Both the position numbers and the translations under genes were made by a program. This document shows positions 23,510-32,120 of a stretch of 33,303 nucleotides of DNA, in pieces (position 1 is the first letter of the stretch; every line of letters starts with the position of its first letter). Origin of the DNA: Leptolyngbyaceae cyanobacterium SM1_4_3 (GTDB lineage Bacteria > Cyanobacteriota > Cyanobacteriia > Elainellales > Elainellaceae); contig JAAUTN010000035.1 of assembly GCA_012031415.1 (NCBI GenBank), positions 1 to 33,303 on the forward strand, read 5' to 3'. The notes below the pieces were generated by a model. The model did not search any database. It had not been told where the DNA came from and saw only the letters and a program-made list of their open reading frames with translations.

Positions 23510-24676
23510 ATGAAACTAGCCGCACGCATCAGTCAGGTCACGCCCTCTTTGACATTGGCAATTTCTGCTAAAGCAAAGGCGATGAAAGCGGATGGCCTCG
23601 ACGTGTGCAGCTTTAGTGCGGGTGAACCAGATTTTGATACGCCTGACCATATCAGGGCGGCGGCAAAGGCGGCTCTGGATGCAGGCAAGACGCGCTACGG
23701 CCCGGCAGCAGGGGAGCCAAAACTGAGAGAGGCGATCGCCCAAAAGCTGCAAACCGATAACAGCCTGTGCTATGGCGCAGAAAATATCATCGTCACCAAT
23801 GGCGGCAAACAGTCTTTGTTTAACCTGATGCTGGCGCTGATCGAATCCGGCGATGAGGTGTTAATTCCGGCTCCTTACTGGCTAAGCTATCCCGAAATGG
23901 TGAAACTGGCAGAAGGAACTCCAGTGATTTTGCCAACTACCGCCGAAACGGGTTTGAGAATCACAGCAGACCAGATCCGGCAAGCCGTTACGCCTAAAAC
24001 CAAGCTGCTGATTTTAAACTCACCGTCCAACCCAACGGGAATGGTATATACGCCTGACGAAATTCGGGCGATCGCCGATGTTGTGGTTGAGAAAAACCTC
24101 TGGGTCGTTTCTGACGAAATCTACGAAAAAATCCTCTACGACGGAGCCAAGCATCTCAGCATCGGTGCGGCTGGCCCAGAAATCTATGAGCGCACCATGA
24201 CTAGCAGCGGTTTCGCCAAAACCTACGCCATGACGGGCTGGCGAATTGGCTACCTGGCAGGGCCACCCCAAATTATCCAGGCAGTCACGACCATTCAAGG
24301 ACACAGCACCTCAAACGTGTGTACCTTCGCTCAGTATGGGGCGATCGCCGCCTACGAAGGCTCTCAGGACTGCGTTCAGCAAATGCTATCTGCCTTTGCC
24401 CAGCGGCGACAGTTCATCCTCAATGCTGTCAACACCATTCCCGGCTTAAGCTGCCCGAAACCAGACGGAGCCTTCTACGTCTTCATCAACATCAGCAAAA
24501 CCGGAATGAAATCCCTCGACTTTTGCAGCGCCCTGCTGGAATCTCATCAGGTTGCCGCTATTCCCGGCATCGCCTTCGGCGCAGATGATCACATTCGCCT
24601 CTCCTACGCCACCGACATGGACAGCATTCAGAAGGGAATGGAGCGGTTGGAAGCGTTTGTAAGAGATAAGGGATGA
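23510..24676 (+). CDS. aspC: Aspartate aminotransferase, class I
   Basis: The 388-residue PLP enzyme starts best at ATG 23510 ([18 protein letters not shown]), the usual beginning of this group; an in-frame ATG 12 codons earlier is unlikely. [12 protein letters not shown] is the type Ib substrate-binding start, [11 protein letters not shown] contains the PLP-contact Asn, [12 protein letters not shown] the Asp-Tyr pair, and [16 protein letters not shown] holds the Schiff-base Lys at residue 237. It exchanges amino groups between aspartate and 2-oxoglutarate; a role in other amino acids is possible in this group. The spacer upstream (23329-23509) has a TAAGAT box near 23404. Confidence 0.9.
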   Translation: MKLAARISQVTPSLTLAISAKAKAMKADGLDVCSFSAGEPDFDTPDHIRAAAKAALDAGKTRYGPAAGEPKLREAIAQKLQTDNSLCYGAENIIVTNGGKQSLFNLMLALIESGDEVLIPAPYWLSYPEMVKLAEGTPVILPTTAETGLRITADQIRQAVTPKTKLLILNSPSNPTGMVYTPDEIRAIADVVVEKNLWVVSDEIYEKILYDGAKHLSIGAAGPEIYERTMTSSGFAKTYAMTGWRIGYLAGPPQIIQAVTTIQGHSTSNVCTFAQYGAIAAYEGSQDCVQQMLSAFAQRRQFILNAVNTIPGLSCPKPDGAFYVFINISKTGMKSLDFCSALLESHQVAAIPGIAFGADDHIRLSYATDMDSIQKGMERLEAFVRDKG

Positions 24677-24711
24677 GGGATGAAAACGGAAATTTTTCGT
24701 TCCCTTTCTTG

Positions 24712-24831
24712 TTCCTGGCTTCTAGCCAGGAATGCAGTTCTGGAGGCTCTGCCTCCAGTTGCAGCTAGAAGAGGCAGAGCCTCCGAAACGGCATTTCCAG
24801 GCTTTGCCTGGAAACGAGCAAAGCAAAGCCT
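24712..24831. repeat. Cluster of nested palindromes
   Basis: Three perfect hairpins with 3-base loops follow each other: TTCCTGGCT/AGCCAGGAA (24712-24732), CTGGAGGC/GCCTCCAG (24740-24758) and TTTCCAGGC/GCCTGGAAA (24794-24814). A longer-range pair GGAGGCTCTGCCTC (24742-24755) and GAGGCAGAGCCTCC (24771-24784) competes with the second. AAAGCCTG repeats at 24824. No gene fits inside. Such GGCTCTGCC and GGCTTTGCC hairpins are common in filamentous cyanobacteria. Confidence 0.75.
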
Positions 24832-24874
24832 GAAAACAAGCAATCTTCGTACTGCCATACCTTTCATCCTTCAT

Positions 24875-24930
24875 CCTTCCGCCCTCCTCCTTCCGCCCTC
24901 CTCCTTCCGCCCTCCTCCTCCCCTCCGCCC
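24875..24930 (+). repeat. C-rich 14-bp tandem repeat before the rhomboid start
   Basis: CCTTCCGCCCTCCT occurs three times exactly (24875-24888, 24889-24902, 24903-24916), followed by a degenerate copy that ends directly at the ATG at 24931. The plus strand has almost no purines, so no Shine-Dalgarno sequence precedes the start codon. Confidence 0.85.
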
Positions 24931-25644
24931 ATGATTCCTATTGCAGACAATTTGCCTAACCGCAAAATTCCAGCCATCACCTATCTGCTGATTGCGGTGA
25001 ATGTGGCTTGGTTTGCAGTGGAGCTAAAGCTGGCAAACGAGGGTGAATTGAGCGATTTTCTAAGCACCTGGGCAGTCGTTCCCGCGCGGATCGTCAACCT
25101 AGCAACCGATATGCTGGACGGAAGCTGGATCGCGGCCGTTCTCATTTGCATAGTTACTGTGCTGGGACTGTTTTTACACAGTGGCTTTGCTCATCTAATC
25201 GGAAATTTGTTGTTTTTGTTTGTCTTTGGTCGCCGAATGGAGGAGCTTCTGGGGCACGGGAGATTTCTCCTGTTTTATTTTGCCTGTGGCATGGTGACGA
25301 GTGCAGTTCAGGTCTGGAGTGAGCCAACGCTGGATGTACCGCTGATAGGGGCAAATGGGGCGATCGCAGGCATCCTAGCCGCCTATCTACTCAGCTACCC
25401 AAGAGCAAAAATCGAAACCATCGTACCGCTGGTAATTCTTTTCATTCCGATTGAGCTACCCGCGCTGTTTTACCTGTTTTGGTGGTTTGTGCAGCAGATT
25501 TTTTATGGCGTTAGCACCCTCAATGTAGAAGCGAGTATTAATTCAGGCAGCTTTGCCTACTGGATGCACAGTGCCGGGATGGCGATCGGAGCGGTCTTGT
25601 TCTTTTTGGTGAGGCGAACTAGTACGCGAACTAGCTCCAATTGA
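24931..25644 (+). CDS. Rhomboid-family protein lacking the catalytic serine
   Basis: The 237-residue protein has the rhomboid fold: an N-terminal segment (about 15-33), a long loop, then FLHSGFAHLIGN (81-92) with the conserved His and Asn of segment 2. The next block is GRRMEELLGHGRFLLFY. At the place of the catalytic GxSG motif it has IGANGAIAG, with Asn at 142 instead of Ser. The second active-site His is kept (H213 in YWMHSAGMA). It should thus be a pseudoprotease that binds or guides membrane proteins without cutting. The segment around 165-192 is enriched in Ile, Phe and Trp. The start is set directly after a C-rich repeat, and the end overlaps the TPR-sulfotransferase gene by 14 bases. 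Confidence 0.8.
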   Translation: MIPIADNLPNRKIPAITYLLIAVNVAWFAVELKLANEGELSDFLSTWAVVPARIVNLATDMLDGSWIAAVLICIVTVLGLFLHSGFAHLIGNLLFLFVFGRRMEELLGHGRFLLFYFACGMVTSAVQVWSEPTLDVPLIGANGAIAGILAAYLLSYPRAKIETIVPLVILFIPIELPALFYLFWWFVQQIFYGVSTLNVEASINSGSFAYWMHSAGMAIGAVLFFLVRRTSTRTSSN

Positions 25645-27820
25645 ACTGGACTCCCAGAAACTCTTCTAGCTGCTCATTGTGGGGTTTGAAATATTCGCTC
25701 AAGGTTTGACGAATATCATCACTGGGTTGGGATTTGTACTCGCCGGGATAATGTTTTGGATAGCTTTTAAGCTGATATTCAGGCAAGTTCAAAAACTTAA
25801 AGGTTTGCTGTACGACTGTTGCAGAATTAGCGTACAGGTCTTCACTCTTAATAATCAGGAGTTGCTCTCTTGGGAACAGAGATATCCACCGCTTGAGGGC
25901 ATAAACGTAGAGACTATTGAGCAAATAGTTCCACGATCGCCTGAAATAGGTTCCATCCATTAAAGTTGCTTCTGTTGCATCTTTGAGAATGTCTATTTCT
26001 GCATGAATTGCTTCTTCTAAAGAACGTTTTTCGTAACTTGCTCTCACAATATCGTAGTAGTGAGAAATGGTGCGATCGACTGGATTTCTGAGAAGAACAA
26101 TTAATTTCGTGCTTGGGCAGGAAGTAAATAGCCGCTGGTCTGCCTGTGGAAACATCAGGTAGCAGGGCGTAGCGTCTCCAGTGACAAATCTTTGACCCTC
26201 AATTTCAGGAGCAAAATAGGAGCGATACCAGGGTAATCCGCAGTTAAAGTAGTGGCTAAAAAAGTTAATTTCTTTTTCTAGAGGAGGGATAACTTGAGGA
26301 TGTTCAGCAATGTATTTGTAGAGTGAAGTCGTCCCAGCTTTCCCAACCCCAATAATGACAAAATCTGGATTGCGAGGCTGGTCAAACTTCCAGGACAGGT
26401 TAACCAGGTGAGGTTTGGCAGCGATCGCCTGACGATAACAAGCCTGCTGATAATATGAAATTGCTTCATCGGGCTGGTCTTTAGTAGACAAAGCATTTCC
26501 CAACTGAAAATAACTCCACCAGTTATTAGGGTTCAGTTGAATCGATGTTTGATAGCAGGAAATCGCTTCATCTAGCTCCCCTCTTTCTAAAAAATCCTTT
26601 TTAACCCAGGGATAAAACCGATGGGCGATGCGTCGGGTAAAGATATCTCCTAGCCTTTCGTAGCCCCCATAGAAATTTGGATTAAGTCGAATAGTTTGAC
26701 GATAACAGTAAACTGACTCTTGCCAGCGTCGCTGTCCCGCCAGAGCTTCACCCAACAAATAATAAGACCAGCAAAATTCTGGGTTTAAATCAATTGCCTG
26801 ACGGTATGCCGCGATCGCCTCATCCAATTCTCCCACCTTCGCCAAGCTGCGTCCTAGCTGATAGGGAGCGGTGAAATCTTTAGGGTTTAAATCAATCGTT
26901 TTTCTGTAATAAGGAATAGCAGCTTGAACCTGATCTTGCCGTTCTAAAATGTCTGCCAGATACAAGTAAGACAAATAGAAATCTGGGTTGAGTTCAACGG
27001 CTCGACGGTAACACTCTGTTGCTTCTTTAAGCCGATTTAAGACGGCTAATACTTCTCCAAGCCGCTGATGTGACCAGTAGGAGTCAGGGTTCAGTTCGAT
27101 CGCCTGACGGTAGCTGGCGATCGCCTCTTCTGTTTGCCCTCGAACTGCGAAGGCTTCGCCTAATGAATGGTGCGATTCGACATCGGTGGGTACGAGTTGA
27201 ATGGCGTGTTGAAAGCAGGCGATCGCCTCCTCTAATTGCTTTTGCTCCAGCAGAACTTTTCCTAGCGCATAATAAGCATCAAAAAAGCCTGAATTTAGCT
27301 GAATTGCTTTACGGAAATAGTAAGCTGCCTCGCGATGATGTCCTTGTTGAACCAGGGACTGCCCAAGCTGGTAGTGAGTTAGCGCAGAGTTTGGATCTAG
27401 GGCAACAGCCTGACGGTAGGAAGCGATCGCTGCCTGCTGAAGATACTGTTGTTCGACCAGCACGTTTTCTAACAGTTGTTGAAAAAGCTGATGGTCTGGC
27501 TGAAGCTGAATCGCTTTTTCAAAACACGCTTTTGCTTCGTCTAAATTTCCCTGTGCCTGTAGAGCGCTGCCTTTTGTCTGGTAGGTTTGGGCATCATCAG
27601 TCCCGATTTTGAGGGCGCGATCGCAAGCTAGAATTGCCTTTTCAAACTGCCCGTGTAGATACAAAACCTCCGCTAGAGTGCTGTAGGCTTGGGCATTTCG
27701 AGGGTTTTCTGTGAGTGCTTGTTTACAGGTGGCGATCGCTTCTTCAAGCGGCGGCAGTTGCGCCTGAAAGTTACTATCAAGCGGCGGCTTGGATGAACTT
27801 AAATCAATTGATGAAGTCAT
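25631..27820 (-). CDS. TPR protein with C-terminal sulfotransferase domain
   Basis: From ATG 27820 the protein has 729 residues; the open frame runs on to 27907 but that part enters a MITE-like repeat. Residues about 25-465 are some twelve tetratricopeptide repeats with the pattern AxxYxLGxxLxxxGxxxEAIxxYxxAIxLNP. The last 250 residues are a sulfotransferase: IIGVGKAGTTSLYKYI (near 490) binds the 5'-phosphosulfate of PAPS, and VLLRNPVDRTISHYYD (near 573) its 3'-phosphate. It should transfer sulfate to a sugar or protein held by the TPR part. It is the last gene of a cluster with a methyltransferase, a TPR protein and a glycosyltransferase. It overlaps the rhomboid gene by 14 bases. Confidence 0.88.
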   Translation of the reverse strand: MTSSIDLSSSKPPLDSNFQAQLPPLEEAIATCKQALTENPRNAQAYSTLAEVLYLHGQFEKAILACDRALKIGTDDAQTYQTKGSALQAQGNLDEAKACFEKAIQLQPDHQLFQQLLENVLVEQQYLQQAAIASYRQAVALDPNSALTHYQLGQSLVQQGHHREAAYYFRKAIQLNSGFFDAYYALGKVLLEQKQLEEAIACFQHAIQLVPTDVESHHSLGEAFAVRGQTEEAIASYRQAIELNPDSYWSHQRLGEVLAVLNRLKEATECYRRAVELNPDFYLSYLYLADILERQDQVQAAIPYYRKTIDLNPKDFTAPYQLGRSLAKVGELDEAIAAYRQAIDLNPEFCWSYYLLGEALAGQRRWQESVYCYRQTIRLNPNFYGGYERLGDIFTRRIAHRFYPWVKKDFLERGELDEAISCYQTSIQLNPNNWWSYFQLGNALSTKDQPDEAISYYQQACYRQAIAAKPHLVNLSWKFDQPRNPDFVIIGVGKAGTTSLYKYIAEHPQVIPPLEKEINFFSHYFNCGLPWYRSYFAPEIEGQRFVTGDATPCYLMFPQADQRLFTSCPSTKLIVLLRNPVDRTISHYYDIVRASYEKRSLEEAIHAEIDILKDATEATLMDGTYFRRSWNYLLNSLYVYALKRWISLFPREQLLIIKSEDLYANSATVVQQTFKFLNLPEYQLKSYPKHYPGEYKSQPSDDIRQTLSEYFKPHNEQLEEFLGVQFNWS

Positions 27821-27869
27821 GATTGCCACCCACTTTCTTGAGATGTTTGAAAAGTAGTTAATGTCCCCT

Positions 27870-27940
27870 GTAAGGGCGTAGCATTCGGCAGGTAGACTCT
27901 GGAACAACCCAAGATCTTTGCCCGAATGCTGCGCCCCTAC
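27870..27940. mobile_element. MITE-like palindromic repeat, copy 2
   Basis: GTAAGGGCGTAGCATTCGGC (from 27870) pairs imperfectly with the end CCCGAATGCTGCGCCCCTAC (to 27940). It is a close copy of 19680-19751. It sits between the methyltransferase and the sulfotransferase genes, upstream of the start of the latter, and could separate their expression. Confidence 0.75.
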
Positions 27941-27949
27941 GAATGTCGC

Positions 27950-28687
27950 TTAAACACTGAGCAAAAGAGACAGTGCATTGTTATGCCAGGTTAAACCATT
28001 ATCTAGAACTTTGAAGCCAGCGACTTCACACATTGAGCGCAAAGCATGGGCCGTTGGCAACCACCACCAGGGCGCAAAATCATCTAGATTATAGTCGGCA
28101 GGCTGAGTAATTCCCATGACTGCCATGCCGCGTTCTTTAATCATAAATTGCTCCCAGTAGACGGTCAAAATTTCCCGTTCTGATTCACTCAATGCTGGGA
28201 CAAACATCACCCCCGAAGGTGGAATTTGATACCGCCCTTTTTCGTTTTCAATAACTTCTTGAGTAATGGCAGAGGTGAGGACTAAATATTGACCTGTAAT
28301 CTTCCGTAGGGCGACGAGCATTTGCATGGGATGAGGATGGTGATAAAGCACACCTGCACAGTGAACTACATCGTAAGGTTTACCAATCTCTTCTATTTGA
28401 ATGTCGCAAATGTCCAGGCTGAGACAATGATATTTATCGATATTCAGGCTCACCATTCGATCGTGAAATGCCTGCCATAGGTACTGATGTTCGGTCATGG
28501 AGGCCGCATCGATCATGGTCAATTCGGTTGCGCCAAACTGTTTGGCAACGGATACTTTTTCGCTCACCGTACCCCACAAACCACCGACTTCTGCAAAGGT
28601 TTTACCCTGTACAACTCGCGCAATGTACTGATCACGAATATCGGTCAAGTTGAGTTGAGGTGCCATCATAATGGGTTGAATTTTCAA
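27950..28687 (-). CDS. SAM-dependent methyltransferase, class I
   Basis: The 245-residue protein has the class I methyltransferase fold. TFAEVGGLWGTVSEKVSVAK is motif I (SAM-binding, with E and GG), TMIDAAS the acidic end of strand 2, CLSLDICDI the motif near the adenine, and YDVVHCAGVLYHHPHPMQML motif IV with the DV and the His-Pro sequence of many O- or N-methyltransferases. The acceptor is unknown. It starts three bases after the stop of the large TPR gene, so the two are translated together. A methyl group on a surface sugar would fit its place in the cluster. Confidence 0.85.
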   Translation of the reverse strand: MKIQPIMMAPQLNLTDIRDQYIARVVQGKTFAEVGGLWGTVSEKVSVAKQFGATELTMIDAASMTEHQYLWQAFHDRMVSLNIDKYHCLSLDICDIQIEEIGKPYDVVHCAGVLYHHPHPMQMLVALRKITGQYLVLTSAITQEVIENEKGRYQIPPSGVMFVPALSESEREILTVYWEQFMIKERGMAVMGITQPADYNLDDFAPWWWLPTAHALRSMCEVAGFKVLDNGLTWHNNALSLLLSV

Positions 28688-28690
28688 GAG

Positions 28691-31162
28691 TTATTGGGGC
28701 TTTTTGTTCCAGGGTTGTCTAAACAGTGACTTAACCCATCGGTTGAGCGGTATCCAGGTTTGAGCAGATAGATATTCTGCTGATTCTAAGATTAACTCCT
28801 CTGAGGTGATTTTTGATGCTTCTGAGTAGGTAGCGATCGCCATTTCGCTCTCTTCAGAACAAGGCACTAAAACGCCCTCGACTGCTTCAACCGATGCCAA
28901 TGAATCTGCTGCAAGCCCAACCATAGCGGCATCAGAAATAGCTCCGGTCGCAATGAGTTCAGCTTGAGGGGATGTTGATTCATGCTGTAGCTCTAGATAA
29001 ATTTGTGGGTAGCTATTTTGTAGAGGTCGCAAAATTGACTCTAGCAAATCGGGATTTAGCTGGACGGCGTGGCGATAGGGGGACAGCGCTTTTTTCGGCT
29101 TGTTTTGTTCAATTAAGCTGTCGCCTAATTGCCGCAACACCTCTGCCAGTTTCACCTGAATTAGAGTCGAATCGGGCTGTCGATCGAGTGCAATTTGATA
29201 AATGATAATTGCCTGGTTGAATTGCGTTTGGGCAACCAGGGCATCTCCCAATTGTAGATACCAATCCGTTTGCTCAGGCTGCAATTCGATCAGCTTGTGA
29301 TAAGGCTGGAGATTGTCTGGATCGATGTGAATTGCCTGCTGTTGAGCGGCGATCGCCTCTTCGACTCGCCCCTGTTTGGCTAATACTTCACCCAGGCGCG
29401 AATAGGCCCAGGATGCCTGAGGGTTAAGCTGAAGCGCCCGCTGGTAAACAACTGTCGCCTCTTCCAGATTGCCCTGCCTGGTCAGCGCTTCAGCTAGAGC
29501 AGTCTGAATTACAAAGGAATGGGGTTCTAGCTCAACGGCTTTGCTGTAGCAGGCGATCGCCTCCTGCCACTGGCGCTGGCGGGTGAGACTGTCTGCCATG
29601 AAGTAATAAGACCAGGAATGGTTGGGGCTAAGATCAAGCGTTTTTTGGAAGGAGGCAATGGCTTCTTCCAAGTGTCCCTGTTGCGCCAGTGCTTTGCCCA
29701 TGTGGTGATACGACCAGGGAATCTCTGGATTGAGGGCAATCACTTCCCGGTAGCAGGCGATCGCCTCTTCCCAGCGGCCCTGTTTTGCCAGCGCTTCCCC
29801 CAAACACTGATGGTGCCAGACAAACTCAGGCTTCAGGTCAATCGCGGTTTGGTAACAGGCGATCGCAGGCTCTAGCTGATTGTGTCGCTCTAGCACTTTG
29901 CCCAGTTCAAAATGCGCTTCGGGGTAGTCGGGCTGAAGCTGAATTGCCATCTGACAAAAGGCGATCGCACCATCAATGCGTCCCTGCTTGCCGAGGGTCA
30001 GTCCTAGTTTAAAGTGCAGTTCAGCATCATCTGGCTTGAGTTCCAATGCCCGATGGTAAAGCTGCACATCATCTGGGTGTAGCTGAATTGCCCGAACGTA
30101 GCAGTCAAAGGCGCTTTGTAAATCGGCCTTAGCCCGCTGCTGGAGCGCATCGCCCAGTTTTTGCTGAAGCGCGGGCAGATCGGGCTGCATTCGCAGGGCG
30201 TGACGGTAGGCGGCGATCGCCCCTTCCCACTGCTGCTGTCCGGCTAGCGCATCGCCCAGGTTGACGTGCGACCACTGATAGTTGGGGTTTAGCTCATTTG
30301 CCCGCTGAAACGCATTGGTCGCCTCTTGCCAGCGTTCTAGTTGCAGCAGCGCGTTGCCCAGGTTGTGGTGCGACCAGGAAAAATCAGGCTTTAGCTTGAT
30401 TGCTCGACGGTAAGCCGCAGCCGAATTTTCCCACTGCTGAAGGTGCAGCAGCGCATTACCCAGGTTGTAGTAAAGCTCCCAGCCATTTGTTTGAAAATTT
30501 ATTTGAAAATTTGTCGCCTTTTGGTAGCAGGTGGCGGCTTCTTCCCAGCGTTCGTGCTGCGCCAAAATTTTGCCCAGGCTGTGATAGGAATCTGCGTTGG
30601 GCTGAAGCTGAATGGCTCTGCGGTAGGCGGCGATCGCCTCTTGCCAGTTTTGCTGCCGACCCAGCGCCTCGCCCAAATTGTGATACGCCTCAGAAAAGCT
30701 GGGGTTTTGCTCTAGAGCGCGACGATAGCAGACCATCGCCTGCTCTAGTTTGTCTTGCTCTAACAGCGTGTTGCCCAGCGTCAGGTGTTCCTCTGCCGTT
30801 GCCCAGTGGGGTTCCAGGGTAAAGGACTGAAACCAGGTATCTGCCGCCAGTTCTGGCTTGTCGATCTGCTGCCAGACTTGAGCTAAGCTGCGGTGTGCTT
30901 CGGCAAAGTTGGGCTTGAGGGCGATCGCCCGCTGATAGCAGGTCAGCGCCTCCTGCCACTGGCGGTTTTGCGCGTGCAGCGTACCCAGGCTGGTCAGCAC
31001 GTCGGCGGTCGGCTGAATTGCTAGCGCCTCGGTGTAGTGCTGCTGGGCCTCGGCGAGTCTGCCTTTGGCTTGCAGTGCCTTGCCCAGGGTGGCGTGAGCC
31101 GCAGCAGTTTGCCGCTGCGCCTGAGAAATGGTTTGCTCACAGACGGCGATCGCTGATCCCAT
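28691..31162 (-). CDS. Large TPR-repeat protein, C-terminal main part
   Basis: This 823-codon frame holds about twenty tetratricopeptide repeats in a row, from ATLGKALQAKGRLAEAQQHY near its beginning to about residue 700, followed by an acidic, Ser- and Glu-rich stretch and a basic tail ending in PWNKKPQ. No enzyme domain is seen. The apparent start (ATG 31162) is inside a repeat, and the frame joins the one upstream if one base is restored near 31153. The complete protein would be about 1126 residues. TPR scaffolds of this kind often hold glycosyltransferases or their substrates. The methyltransferase gene starts three bases after its stop. Confidence 0.85.
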   Translation of the reverse strand: MGSAIAVCEQTISQAQRQTAAAHATLGKALQAKGRLAEAQQHYTEALAIQPTADVLTSLGTLHAQNRQWQEALTCYQRAIALKPNFAEAHRSLAQVWQQIDKPELAADTWFQSFTLEPHWATAEEHLTLGNTLLEQDKLEQAMVCYRRALEQNPSFSEAYHNLGEALGRQQNWQEAIAAYRRAIQLQPNADSYHSLGKILAQHERWEEAATCYQKATNFQINFQTNGWELYYNLGNALLHLQQWENSAAAYRRAIKLKPDFSWSHHNLGNALLQLERWQEATNAFQRANELNPNYQWSHVNLGDALAGQQQWEGAIAAYRHALRMQPDLPALQQKLGDALQQRAKADLQSAFDCYVRAIQLHPDDVQLYHRALELKPDDAELHFKLGLTLGKQGRIDGAIAFCQMAIQLQPDYPEAHFELGKVLERHNQLEPAIACYQTAIDLKPEFVWHHQCLGEALAKQGRWEEAIACYREVIALNPEIPWSYHHMGKALAQQGHLEEAIASFQKTLDLSPNHSWSYYFMADSLTRQRQWQEAIACYSKAVELEPHSFVIQTALAEALTRQGNLEEATVVYQRALQLNPQASWAYSRLGEVLAKQGRVEEAIAAQQQAIHIDPDNLQPYHKLIELQPEQTDWYLQLGDALVAQTQFNQAIIIYQIALDRQPDSTLIQVKLAEVLRQLGDSLIEQNKPKKALSPYRHAVQLNPDLLESILRPLQNSYPQIYLELQHESTSPQAELIATGAISDAAMVGLAADSLASVEAVEGVLVPCSEESEMAIATYSEASKITSEELILESAEYLSAQTWIPLNRWVKSLFRQPWNKKPQ

Positions 31163-31671
31163 TTGCCCTCAACGCAGTAGTTAGCCGCCTTTTGAAGCGA
31201 GCGGATTTCGTTATCAGACGGTGTATGGAAGGAATGACTTCCATTCGACGAAGAATTGCCGTTCAAGGATTGGCTTCTATCCGTAAGAACATTTCCGTTC
31301 GCGGAGCTATTTCCGTTCGCGGGGCTATCTCCATTCACGGAGCTATTTCCGTTCAGTGAGGTGGAGGGCTTGCTATTGCTGCCATTCAGCGGTGTAGCGG
31401 GGGAAGTAGACGGGTCAACTTCAGGATTGGCGGCACTCAGCTCAATCGCTTTACGGTAGCAGGCGATCGCCTGGTCCAATTCGCCTTGCTGCCTCAGCGC
31501 TTCTGCCAGGTTTTGGTAGGCTCCTACCACGTCAGGGTTAAGCTGAATGGCTCGACGATAGCAGGCGATCGCCCTGGGCAAGTCACCCTGACGAAACAGC
31601 ACATTGCCCAAGTTGACGTGTTCTTCGGGCTGCGCCTTGTCTGGCTCCAGCGCTAGAGCTGATACCAGCAC
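31151..31671 (-). pseudogene. Large TPR protein, middle part in second frame
   Basis: The frame begins between two repeats (ALALEPDKAQPEEHVNLGN) and contains two TPRs, RRAIQLNPDVVGAYQNLAEA among them. A disordered linker made of NGNSS-type hexapeptides follows, then another repeat start ending NYCVEGKWD. The next frame continues as AIAVCEQTISQAQ. Single lost bases at about 31659 and 31153 explain both breaks: restoring one G (minus strand) after CAG gives WYQALALEPD and GKWDQAIAVC. It is thus part of one gene spanning 28691 to 32072. Confidence 0.8.
31291..31362 (-). repeat. 18-bp in-frame tandem repeat encoding NGNSS-type linker
   Basis: Four 18-bp units follow each other on the plus strand: ATTTCCGTTCGCGGAGCT (31291-31308) and three variants up to 31362. 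In the gene they encode six-residue units around NGNSSA and NGDSPA. The 18-bp period keeps the reading frame, so copy number could change without breaking the protein. Confidence 0.8.
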
Positions 31672-32072
31672 TCAGCCGCCGTTTTAGCGTTGCCCGTGTG
31701 GGTCAGCACTCGCGCCAAATTGCGATATGCGCCAGCAAAGTTGGGCTTGAGGGCGATCGCCTTTTGGAAACGGGCGATTGCCTGCTGCCACTGCTGCTGT
31801 TGAGCATGGAGGCTACCCAGATTTGCGTGTGCCTCTGCCCAATCTGGCTGAATCGTCAGCGCCTTCTGATACCAGTCTCTTGCTGCTTCATTTTTGCCTG
31901 CCCTTTGCAGGGCATTTCCCAGCAGTTTGCAGGCAGGGGCAAAGTCAGCCTGGACGGACAATGCTCGCTCACAGGTGGCGATCGCCTCAGTCAGCCGTCC
32001 TGCACTCAAATGAGCTTCGGCTTTTTCGGTGAAATAAGCTGCTGTCGTTGCTGAGTCTACAGTTGAAACCAT
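31653..32072 (-). CDS. Large TPR protein, N-terminal part
   Basis: ATG 32072 begins MVSTVDSATTAAYFTEKAEA, followed by three tetratricopeptide repeats (for example AEAHANLGSLHAQQQQWQQA). The frame ends at a TAG at 31653-31655, directly after ECWYQ, where the next frame takes up the same repeat. This is the true beginning of the large TPR gene. It starts 48 bases after the glycosyltransferase stop. There is no signal peptide, so the protein is cytoplasmic. Confidence 0.8.
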   Translation of the reverse strand: MVSTVDSATTAAYFTEKAEAHLSAGRLTEAIATCERALSVQADFAPACKLLGNALQRAGKNEAARDWYQKALTIQPDWAEAHANLGSLHAQQQQWQQAIARFQKAIALKPNFAGAYRNLARVLTHTGNAKTAAECWYQL

Positions 32073-32120
32073 ATTGAGCGTCCTTCGCTTTCCGATGCAT
32101 GGGTCTAGTTCAAGTCAGGT

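Noticed and set aside
27821-27907. Longer N-terminus of the TPR-sulfotransferase from position 27907
   Set aside because: The extra residues come from the MITE-like repeat at 27870-27940, and the next ATG at 27820 gives a normal start.
30400-30822. Plus-strand frame of 140 codons opposite the TPR gene
   Set aside because: The opposite strand codes for clear TPR repeats; the frame is a by-product of their regular codon use.
31153-31660. Programmed frameshifting in the large TPR gene
   Set aside because: Neither break has a slippery heptamer or a following pseudoknot; single lost bases explain both.
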